DNA from: QNZT01 sp964573205
GTDB taxonomy: Bacteria > Campylobacterota > Campylobacteria > Campylobacterales > QNZT01
DNA length: 64,000 bases
Direction: 5' to 3'
Assembly (NCBI GenBank): GCA_964573205.1
Contig: CAZNIT010000021.1
Span: 1-64,000, forward strand
The position numbers and the translations under genes were made by a program. Below are positions 7,087-13,991 of this stretch, piece after piece. The notes below the pieces were generated by a model. The model had not been told where the DNA came from. It did not search any database and was given only the letters and a program-made list of their open reading frames with translations. Within the stretch, counting starts at the first letter, position 1; each line of letters opens with the position of its first letter.

Positions 7087-9930
7087 ATGCAAAATATTTA
7101 TAACTATCTTTTTATTTTATTTGTCATTTTCGGGTTTGCGGCTTGTGAGAGCGTCGAAGAAAAGATCATCGATCATGATGATCAAAATTTATCCCGTTTC
7201 AAATTTGATACGCAACCCAAAGAGCCTGAAACGGCGATACCCGCAAAAAAAGATGAAAATAATTCAAGCGATATTCATCTTGGCAAGATGAAAAAAGCGC
7301 TGCTAAGCGGCGATATGACGGAACTTACAGAAGAAGAGTTGATAGACGAAACATTAAATGAAATCGACAATCTAAAATCCCATATGCTGGATGCGAAGAT
7401 AAAAATCTTTAATTTAAATAGTGATGCGACCGTAAAATCAAACGGCGCTAGTTTGACATCTATCGATTGGGATCCGACTCATGACGCATGTTTGTTTGAT
7501 ACCTCGCTAGGAGTGAATGTGCCCGTTTTCGTAACTAATAGCGTCGCGAATGAAAATTATAGTATATATGAGAAAACTATCGCGGCGGTAGGGAAAAAGG
7601 GCGGCGGTAGATATATGGTGTTTGGGACGAATCCTTTGAGAGTTATCGGCAACCGCCAAATGCAGCAAGCAATGGAAAATGCGATATCTTGGCTCGTTGG
7701 GAGAGATGATTTGAAAAACGAACCTTTTTCGGTCGTTATAGCCCATCTTGACGATAGTTTTTGGTTTAGAGATGAATCGAAAACAAGAGAGTGGCTTGAT
7801 AAGCATTTCAATAAACAAGCGATTTTCAACGAGGAAAATAGTTGTGAGGGTGAAAATTTGCAAAGTTGTCTCGATAAAAAAACGGATCTTTTAATACTCT
7901 CTCAAGTCTCAAAAGAGGATGACAATATAAGCCGGATAATACAAACGGTCGATAGAGCTCTTCAAAACGATATACCGATACTATATATTCATCATGACGG
8001 AGATCTCAAGGCGCTTGGAAAAGAGCTATTTGCTAAAGTTTTCGATATCAAATATGTTTGGGACAATTACTGGAAAAAATTAACGCTCAAAGAGTTCGAT
8101 CCGAGTGAGTTGAAGATACCGCGGACTCTTGCGGAAATAGAAAAAATTTTCAAACACTTTAAAGCCGATGACTACTCAATAAAGTGGAGCGAATGTAAAA
8201 ACGGTAAATGCGATGAAGCTTCGGATTTTAAAGAGGAGTTTTTAAATGGTGCGAAAAAGGTAAAAGAGATGCTTAGCAAGCTGGATCGCGATAAAATCGC
8301 CGTTTTTGATCGTAACGATAGTTATAGGTTTCAAAAACTTCTTATTTTAAGCGGAGATAAATTGCGCCAAAGCGTCTCTTATCCGATGGATAAAATAAAA
8401 AACGATGACAACGAGTTTTTAAAATCTCTTTATGCCGACTATGCCGTATATGATTTTAGAAAAACAAATTTTTCTCAGCCGGATACGGGTAACTTTAGCA
8501 GGAGTGATTTTTCCACCGTTTTGCCACATAGTGCGAGAGTAAAGATGAAAAGCAAAAAGTATTTCAAAGCCGCGGGTATATATGCGCTTCCCGGGGAAAG
8601 TATGGTCGTTAGAAGATACGATGATTCGAATTTAAGCGTAAAAGTTTTTATCAATTCCCTTCGTGCAAGCGCGACACATGAGTTTGAAACCGACGGATAT
8701 AAAAGACCTAAGTTTTTACAGACGGCGCATTTTGAGATTGAACCCAATGAAACGATTGTCATAACATCCGCTTACGGCGGTCCGGTTCAGCTGGAGTTTG
8801 ATAAAAATGATCTGCTTGTTGATCTCGGTTTTGAAAATATCGCCGAGCATCCCTTTTGGAGCGGCGAAAACGATAGTAGCGAATTCGCTCGAAAACTACA
8901 AGAAGCAAAATTTGATTGGGCGGAGATAGTGACTGACGGTTTTGAAATACACTCGACGCTGGAAAAATTGAAAGAGTCACTGTCTGACGAAAGATGGGAA
9001 AGTGTAGAAGATTTCGCTAATGCGACAAAAACTTATATAAGCAACTATCCGCATATTTTGGCCGGATTTCAGGCGGAAGGTATAGATGAGGCGGATGAGG
9101 TGGTCTCTTTTGCCAAAGAGCATAATTTGACGATCGAGAAGATAGACATAGTAAAACATATGAATGCGGATCAGGCGACTTGCGGCTATGGTTGTTCGGG
9201 GAATCCTTATGACGCTTATTGGGCGTTTTCTCCCGTTGCGCACGGTGATTTGCATGAGTTGGGTCATGGATTGGAGTCCGACCGTTTTCGTTTTGAAGGA
9301 TTCTCTTATCATTCGACGACAAATCCCTATTCGTACTATTCGAAGTCAAAATACTTTGAGAGCACTAGAAACGATCCTCAGTGTCAAAAACTACCGTTTA
9401 AAGATCTTTTTGAAAATATTCGAAAAAGCTTAAATCAAAGTGATCCGCTCTTGTATCTGAAAAATAATTTTTGGAATAATTCGAAATGGTCTCATCAAGT
9501 TTTAGTGACGATAGAAGCTATGATGCACGCTCAAAAGATGGGCAAACTTCGAAACGGTTGGCATCTTTTGAGTAGATTGCATTTACTCGACAGGGAGATC
9601 AAACGAGTAAAAAATGACTGGGAAAATAAAAAAGCTTCCATAGGATTTGACGGATACTCTTGGGATGAGTTCAACTCCATGAGAAAAAACGATTGGCTTT
9701 TGGTATCTTTTTCATTTGCGTCGGGCCTTGATTTTAGAGACTATTTTAATATGATGGGAATAGAGTATAGTCAAAAAGCATCTGATCAGGTGGAAAGTTT
9801 CGCCTATGAGAGAGTCCCGGCAAAACTTTTTGTATCGACTCCGGATGGATACTGTAAAAAAGACGAATATGGAGACTTTTTGGATAAAACTTTGATAGAT
9901 GTAAAAGAGGGTGTAGCTTTTGCCTATTGA
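7087..9930 (+). CDS. ImpA-type (M60/M88-like) lipoprotein metalloprotease
   Basis: A 947-residue predicted lipoprotein: hydrophobic signal followed by the lipobox GFAAC, with Cys at residue 20. The catalytic zinc motif HELGH lies at residues 723-727, followed by GLE, as in the gluzincin M60-like and ImpA families that cleave mucin-like O-glycoproteins in Pseudomonas. The central region (about 160-400) resembles the ImpA helical and Rossmann-like domains. Ribosome-binding site TTAGGAGAGA precedes the ATG. It is a single-gene unit; nothing nearby shares its pathway. The substrate in a Campylobacterota host is unknown: a surface glycoprotein of its own, of a competitor, or of an animal host are all possible. 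Confidence 0.75.
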   Translation: MQNIYNYLFILFVIFGFAACESVEEKIIDHDDQNLSRFKFDTQPKEPETAIPAKKDENNSSDIHLGKMKKALLSGDMTELTEEELIDETLNEIDNLKSHMLDAKIKIFNLNSDATVKSNGASLTSIDWDPTHDACLFDTSLGVNVPVFVTNSVANENYSIYEKTIAAVGKKGGGRYMVFGTNPLRVIGNRQMQQAMENAISWLVGRDDLKNEPFSVVIAHLDDSFWFRDESKTREWLDKHFNKQAIFNEENSCEGENLQSCLDKKTDLLILSQVSKEDDNISRIIQTVDRALQNDIPILYIHHDGDLKALGKELFAKVFDIKYVWDNYWKKLTLKEFDPSELKIPRTLAEIEKIFKHFKADDYSIKWSECKNGKCDEASDFKEEFLNGAKKVKEMLSKLDRDKIAVFDRNDSYRFQKLLILSGDKLRQSVSYPMDKIKNDDNEFLKSLYADYAVYDFRKTNFSQPDTGNFSRSDFSTVLPHSARVKMKSKKYFKAAGIYALPGESMVVRRYDDSNLSVKVFINSLRASATHEFETDGYKRPKFLQTAHFEIEPNETIVITSAYGGPVQLEFDKNDLLVDLGFENIAEHPFWSGENDSSEFARKLQEAKFDWAEIVTDGFEIHSTLEKLKESLSDERWESVEDFANATKTYISNYPHILAGFQAEGIDEADEVVSFAKEHNLTIEKIDIVKHMNADQATCGYGCSGNPYDAYWAFSPVAHGDLHELGHGLESDRFRFEGFSYHSTTNPYSYYSKSKYFESTRNDPQCQKLPFKDLFENIRKSLNQSDPLLYLKNNFWNNSKWSHQVLVTIEAMMHAQKMGKLRNGWHLLSRLHLLDREIKRVKNDWENKKASIGFDGYSWDEFNSMRKNDWLLVSFSFASGLDFRDYFNMMGIEYSQKASDQVESFAYERVPAKLFVSTPDGYCKKDEYGDFLDKTLIDVKEGVAFAY

Positions 9931-10018
9931 TCCGATAAAATTGTAGAGTGTCAGAGGGAGTGTTGGTTAGTACATGTCATCTTATCTATTCAACTCTTCA
10001 CAAATATTTTTTAATTCT

Positions 10019-10312
10019 TTAAACTCTGTCAACCCAATAATTTGGTTTTCTATGAAGATTAGCTATAGCGACAACAAGAATTTTATCACCTCTAATCTGA
10101 TAAATAATACCATAAGGAAAACTTTTCACTAAACATCTTCTTGTGTTTTTAGAAATCTTACTCCAGCCTTCCGGAAAAAGCTTGATTAATTCGATAGATT
10201 TATAAACTTCATTAACAAGCCTATACCCTAAATCTTTTTGTTGATATTCATAATACTCAAAAGTATCGTGCAACTCATCTTCAGCAATTTCTAAAAACTC
10301 TACATAAGGCAT
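10019..10312 (-). CDS. RelE/ParE-family toxin
   Basis: A 97-residue basic protein with the ParE/RelE fold pattern: N-terminal FLEIAEDELHDTFEYYE helix pair, central ...LFPEGWSKISKNTRRCLVKSFPYGIIYQI strands, and a C-terminal IANLHRKPNYWVDR motif with the conserved His-Arg-Lys. ParE members poison gyrase, RelE members cut mRNA; the sequence is closer to the ParE type. It lies three bases downstream of its antitoxin gene, the usual antitoxin-first order. Confidence 0.9.
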   Translation of the reverse strand: MPYVEFLEIAEDELHDTFEYYEYQQKDLGYRLVNEVYKSIELIKLFPEGWSKISKNTRRCLVKSFPYGIIYQIRGDKILVVAIANLHRKPNYWVDRV

Positions 10313-10315
10313 CCG

Positions 10316-10531
10316 TTATTTGCTATATTTCTCAAAAACTTTTTCTGCCGAAACGCAGGAGATTTTATCTGCTTCATAAGCAGATATTCTACTTTCAGCT
10401 TCTTGTTTCCAAAGCTCGTCTAGCTCTGCGTTCGGTCTGTTTAGAGAGTTTAATATCTCATCTACAAGCCTGAGTTTTTCAACAGGCTTCAATGGTGAAA
10501 TCTCGGATAATATCATATCTATATTTGACAT
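10316..10531 (-). CDS. Antitoxin of the 'addiction module' family (PF09720-like)
   Basis: A 71-residue acidic protein with the family's LKPVEKLRLVDEILNSL helix, the 'ELDELWKQEAESRISAYEAD' segment and a C-terminal S.EKVFEKY that normally wraps the cognate RelE/ParE toxin. A ribosome-binding site (GAAGGGGGAAT) lies just upstream of the ATG. With the toxin it forms a type II toxin-antitoxin operon, presumably autorepressed. Confidence 0.88.
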   Translation of the reverse strand: MSNIDMILSEISPLKPVEKLRLVDEILNSLNRPNAELDELWKQEAESRISAYEADKISCVSAEKVFEKYSK

Positions 10532-10605
10532 GAGGATTCCCCCTTCTTTTTTTGTTATTATATCTTAAATGCAAGATGATGGCAAATATATTATTTAGAG
10601 AATAT

Positions 10606-10793
10606 TTATACTAAAACTTTTTTCCAAGTTTTTGTAGATGAAGCGATAACCATTACTCTATCTATAAAATCCTAAGATGTTTTTTTAGTTTTTTATCCAC
10701 TTTTTGTAGCTCATCTTTGACGATAGTTATCTCTTTAGGGGTTGTGATAGATGAAGGCTTTTTGATAACATCGCTCGATGATATGGCTTTCAA
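10606..10793 (-). pseudogene. Possible frameshifted antitoxin-like gene
   Basis: A TTG-started frame (10793 down to a TAG at 10662) encodes 43 residues beginning MKAISSSDVIKKPSSITTP, with AAAGGATAA as ribosome-binding site. The start resembles the N-terminal segment of small antitoxins ('ISSSEVIK.PS.IT.P.EIT'). Just after its stop, another frame continues with DFIDRVMVIASSTKTWKKVLV to a TAA at 10606, so one base change in phase would give a protein of about 60 residues. I see no partner toxin in this gap. Either a decayed antitoxin left beside the intact pair or a genuine 43-residue protein; the rest of the 10532-10888 gap holds nothing else I can name. Confidence 0.35.
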
Positions 10794-10888
10794 GGGTTAT
10801 CCTTTGATGGTAGGTATTATACTATTTTAAAATACTACCGTCAAGATAGCAGATAGCCACTCTAATATATCTATACTTGGTTGGATTT

Positions 10889-11710
10889 TTACACTATCGA
10901 ATCGGACGATCCCTCAAGCAACTTACCGACTATCTTTTTATAATAGTTTTTCATCTCTTCCTCCCCCATCGCAACCGGCGGTTTTCCGGTATCCGAGAAC
11001 TCTCTTATCTTCATGTTTAGCGGTATCTCGCCTAAAAATGGGACGGAGTAGATTTTACTTAGGTTTTTGCCTCCTCCGTTTCCAAAGATGTCATAGCGTT
11101 TTTTCGTATCGGGAGCTATAAAATAGCTCATGTTTTCTATGATCCCTCCTATTGGGACTTTCGTCTCTTTGAACATCATGATCGCTCTGCTTACATCATC
11201 ACATGCCACATCCTGCGGAGTCGTAACCAAAACGGCCGCGGATATGGGAAGCTCTTGCGCCATTGTCAGTTGCACATCTCCGGTTCCGGGCGGCATATCT
11301 ATGATCAAAAAGTCCAGCTCGCCCCACTCCACATCTTCCAAAAACTGTATGAGAGCCGAAACGGCGACCGAACTTCTCCAAACAAGCGGAGTATCGCTTC
11401 TTGGCGTGGTGAGTGCGACGCTCATGATCTTTATGCCGAAATTTCGGCTCGGAATCATTTTGTCGTTGTCGTTCCATTGGAGCTTTTCGTTTGCCACTTG
11501 AAGCATTCGGGGGATATTCGGACCATATACATCGGCATCAAGCAGTCCCACCTCATAACCCTCTTGAGCCAGGGCTACGGAGAGATTGACCGCTACCGTA
11601 CTTTTGCCCACGCCTCCTTTTCCGCTTGTCACGGCTATCACTTTTTTTGCGTAGGGCGCTCTGTTGTTGGGGTTTTGACTCGTGCCGTAGTTCATCGATC
11701 TTTTATGCAT
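10889..11710 (-). CDS. Mrp/NBP35-family ATPase (Fe-S cluster carrier), short form
   Basis: A 273-residue P-loop protein with the deviant Walker A GKGGVGKST, DADVYGPNIP, and DMPPGTGD. Mrp/ApbC proteins carry and deliver Fe-S clusters in the cytoplasm. Most Mrp proteins of this phylum have an N-terminal MIP18/DUF59 domain and about 370 residues; this one lacks that domain and I see no conserved CxxC near its C-terminus, so cluster binding should be tested. The start at 11710 is backed by AAGGAGAAA and overlaps the preceding gene by 8 bases. Third gene of an operon with the LRV-repeat protein and a protein of unknown function. Confidence 0.85.
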   Translation of the reverse strand: MHKRSMNYGTSQNPNNRAPYAKKVIAVTSGKGGVGKSTVAVNLSVALAQEGYEVGLLDADVYGPNIPRMLQVANEKLQWNDNDKMIPSRNFGIKIMSVALTTPRSDTPLVWRSSVAVSALIQFLEDVEWGELDFLIIDMPPGTGDVQLTMAQELPISAAVLVTTPQDVACDDVSRAIMMFKETKVPIGGIIENMSYFIAPDTKKRYDIFGNGGGKNLSKIYSVPFLGEIPLNMKIREFSDTGKPPVAMGEEEMKNYYKKIVGKLLEGSSDSIV

Positions 11711-12071
11711 ACGGATTTCTCCTTGACTCTTGTTGTAGTAGCAATTTTGTGCTGTTTGCCTTTTGGATATGAATCTGAAAGATATCTTTTGACGAGGGAT
11801 AAAGCTCGATGTATTTTATAAGCTCTTTGTTTCTTCGATCAAGAAGATCGCAAAAAAGATCGGCAAGTTTTTGGGCTTTATCCTCCTTTTTTGCGCCAAT
11901 GAAGAGTTTTTGAAGTATGATCTTTCTGCTTTTAAAATCCAGCTCTATCTTCATCTTTTTACCGATATCGACGATATCTTTGGTCGATATATAGTGCCCG
12001 CAGAAAAAGAGAGAAAGAAGCTGTTTTTCTACAAGAGAGATTTTTTGTTTTTGCATCTCTTTTTTTCTCAT
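11703..12071 (-). CDS. Protein of unknown function in the LRV-Mrp operon
   Basis: A 122-residue basic, helix-rich protein without signal peptide or transmembrane segment and without a recognisable motif. It starts with ATG overlapping the stop of the LRV gene (ATGA) and its own end overlaps the Mrp start by 8 bases, so all three are translationally coupled. The tight arrangement suggests a role with the Fe-S carrier or with the repeat protein, but this is only context. Confidence 0.65.
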   Translation of the reverse strand: MRKKEMQKQKISLVEKQLLSLFFCGHYISTKDIVDIGKKMKIELDFKSRKIILQKLFIGAKKEDKAQKLADLFCDLLDRRNKELIKYIELYPSSKDIFQIHIQKANSTKLLLQQESRRNPYA

Positions 12072-12634
12072 GCTCTATCCTTTAGTTTCGTTTTTGCGGC
12101 TTTGGATACATCCGCGTCGTCATCTTGGGATAGTTTTTGCAGAGTCTCTTTCTGTGTGGAGGGATTTTCCGCGACTCTTAGTCTGACCATTTTGTCTTTG
12201 TCGTCGGCTAAAGCGTGAAGGTATCTGTGAGGAGTGGAAGGATTTCCGGAAAGGCCGTCTCTTACTATCTTTTCATCCGAAAAAAATTCGGTCAGCAAAT
12301 CGGACGGGGTGTTCGGATTTGTCGCGACGAGTGCGCGAACCAGATTTACTTCATCTTTTGCCAGTTTTTTCAAAACTTCCACCGGAGTGTGGGGATTTTT
12401 AGCTACCGCCCAGCGACTTCCCATGTCATCAACTTCGCAGAGTTTTTCAAGAAGTTCGATCATAACGGAACTTTTGTTTTTTTCTCTATCGTAAACCGAT
12501 GTTCTAAGGGAGAGATTCATGGCGACGAGACCTACGATTTGAAGATCGTCTCTGTTTTCTTCAAAAATTTTATCAACTTTTTCGATGGCGATATCTTTGT
12601 CTTCAAGTGACGAAATTATGTCGTCTTTTTTCAT
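12068..12634 (-). CDS. Leucine-rich repeat variant (LRV) protein
   Basis: A 188-residue protein starting at ATG 12634 (ribosome-binding site AGGAAG; the open frame extends 27 codons further but without a site). Residues about 65-180 carry repeated units of about 24 residues of the form 'vr..vA.NpsTP.e.L..La.D', such as AVAKNPHTP, ALVATNPNTP, GLSGNPSTP and RVAENPSTQ, the signature of LRV/HEAT-like scaffolds. The Azotobacter LRV protein carries a 4Fe-4S cluster; here no N-terminal Cys cluster is visible. Likely a protein-binding scaffold, first gene of an operon ending with an Mrp ATPase. Confidence 0.75.
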   Translation of the reverse strand: MKKDDIISSLEDKDIAIEKVDKIFEENRDDLQIVGLVAMNLSLRTSVYDREKNKSSVMIELLEKLCEVDDMGSRWAVAKNPHTPVEVLKKLAKDEVNLVRALVATNPNTPSDLLTEFFSDEKIVRDGLSGNPSTPHRYLHALADDKDKMVRLRVAENPSTQKETLQKLSQDDDADVSKAAKTKLKDRA

Positions 12635-12801
12635 CTTTTTTCTTCCTATTATATTATAAATAATTATATTATATTCTTTTGTCGATAAAGTATAACATAT
12701 ATTAATATAAAACAAATATGAAAAACATTAAATAAAGTAAGTGGTTAAATTTTATGTATGTAAAATAACAATTATTTATATTTTGTTAAGCTCGTCACCT
12801 G

Positions 12802-12807
12802 TATAAT
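12802..12807 (+). promoter_or_regulatory. Putative extended -10 element of the molybdoenzyme operon
   Basis: TGTATAATGG contains a perfect TATAAT at 12802-12807 with an upstream TG, 33 bases before the ATG of the rhodanese gene. No good -35 is seen at 17 bases, which is common in Campylobacterota sigma-70 promoters. The region upstream (12640-12790) is very AT-rich. Confidence 0.4.
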
Positions 12808-12839
12808 GGAGACTTCAAATCAGTAGAGGGAGTTATATT

Positions 12840-13931
12840 ATGCCTAAAAAAATTATGAAGGTTTTCGCGATTTTTTTAACCGCGACTTTAAGCCTGAATG
12901 CCGCAAATAGTAAAGAAGATATACTGATCTCCGCCGATGAGGCGATAAAACTTGTCGGGAAAGAGGGAGTGGTATTTGTGACAGGAGACAGCGATACCAC
13001 TTATGAACTCGGACATATAAAAGGATCGGTAGAGATGTACGCTCACCATCTTCATCACTCGGATATAATGGGAAATATGGCGTGCGCCCCGCTTTTTAGA
13101 TGCAAAGAGGACGCCGAGCGATATATAGGAAGCAAAGGTATAGACAACGACACCTTCATAATCGCATATGACGATTTCAAAGGTCCGAACGCTACGGGCG
13201 TGTATGCGTTTTTTAAAAGCTACGGACACGAAAAGATAAAAATACTCGACGGAGGTAGAGCGGCTATGATGAAAGCCGATCCGCAGCAACAGATATATAA
13301 CGATCTCAAGAAAAAATATAGAGCGATTAAAAAAGAGTTCAAAAAACTGAAAAAGGCAAAAGCCGACAGGGCACAGATAGATGCTAAAAAAGAGGAGATG
13401 AAAAAAGCCAAACAGGCGATGAAAGATCAAGAGAAAAATCTCATAGTGGTAAAAGGAAAAGAGCCGAAAATAGAACCTAAAAAATATGTCATAGATATGT
13501 CCAAGATCGACCATAGCTGGATAGCCGACAAAGAGGATGTAAAAAGAGCGGTTGACGACATATTGAAAAACGGTAATAAATCAAAATACGCCGTTATAGA
13601 CACAAGAGGAATGATAGAGATCATAGGGCAAAGAAAGATGGACAATGTCGCAAGAGGCGGACATATTCCGGGTTCGAAGTTCATAGAGTGGAAAAATTTT
13701 ACCGACTTTAAAAATAAACTCTCTTTTAAAGATCTAGAAGAGATGCAGGAAGTTTTCGATAGATACGGAGTCAGAAAAGATCAGATCGTTTATGCTTACT
13801 GTCAGGTGGGAGCCGGAAGAAGCACCGAGATCGTTACGGCTCTTAAGATGTTGGGATATAAAAATGCCAAAGTATATACCGGAAGCTGGGATGAGTGGGG
13901 TAATGATATGAACCTGCCCATTCGAAGATAG
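12840..13931 (+). CDS. Periplasmic double-rhodanese sulfurtransferase
   Basis: A 363-residue exported protein (signal MPKKIMKVFAIFLTATLSLNA). Two rhodanese domains: residues about 28-145, whose loop lacks an obvious catalytic Cys, and about 235-360, whose active-site loop is CQVGAGR, with a catalytic Cys resembling CRxGxR. Between them (about 145-205) sits a Lys-rich predicted coiled coil of roughly 60 residues, unusual for thiosulfate sulfurtransferases. It opens the molybdoenzyme operon, so it may donate or accept sulfane sulfur in the periplasm in the same pathway, or handle a sulfur-containing substrate of the enzyme (inference). Ribosome-binding site AGAGGGAG. Confidence 0.85.
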   Translation: MPKKIMKVFAIFLTATLSLNAANSKEDILISADEAIKLVGKEGVVFVTGDSDTTYELGHIKGSVEMYAHHLHHSDIMGNMACAPLFRCKEDAERYIGSKGIDNDTFIIAYDDFKGPNATGVYAFFKSYGHEKIKILDGGRAAMMKADPQQQIYNDLKKKYRAIKKEFKKLKKAKADRAQIDAKKEEMKKAKQAMKDQEKNLIVVKGKEPKIEPKKYVIDMSKIDHSWIADKEDVKRAVDDILKNGNKSKYAVIDTRGMIEIIGQRKMDNVARGGHIPGSKFIEWKNFTDFKNKLSFKDLEEMQEVFDRYGVRKDQIVYAYCQVGAGRSTEIVTALKMLGYKNAKVYTGSWDEWGNDMNLPIRR

Positions 13932-13940
13932 GAAGAGAAC

Positions 13941-13991
13941 ATGAGAGTTTTTAAAAATAAAAAGCATAAAACAAACAGGAGGGGCGCATGA
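13941..13991 (+). CDS. Possible 16-residue basic leader peptide
   Basis: ATG at 13941 follows GGAAGAGAAC and opens a 16-codon frame, MRVFKNKKHKTNRRGA, whose TGA overlaps the ATG of the alpha subunit (ATGA). Nine of sixteen residues are basic. The arrangement would couple alpha-subunit translation to the leader. It may equally be chance, since alpha has its own AGGAGGGG site inside the leader. Confidence 0.3.
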   Translation: MRVFKNKKHKTNRRGA

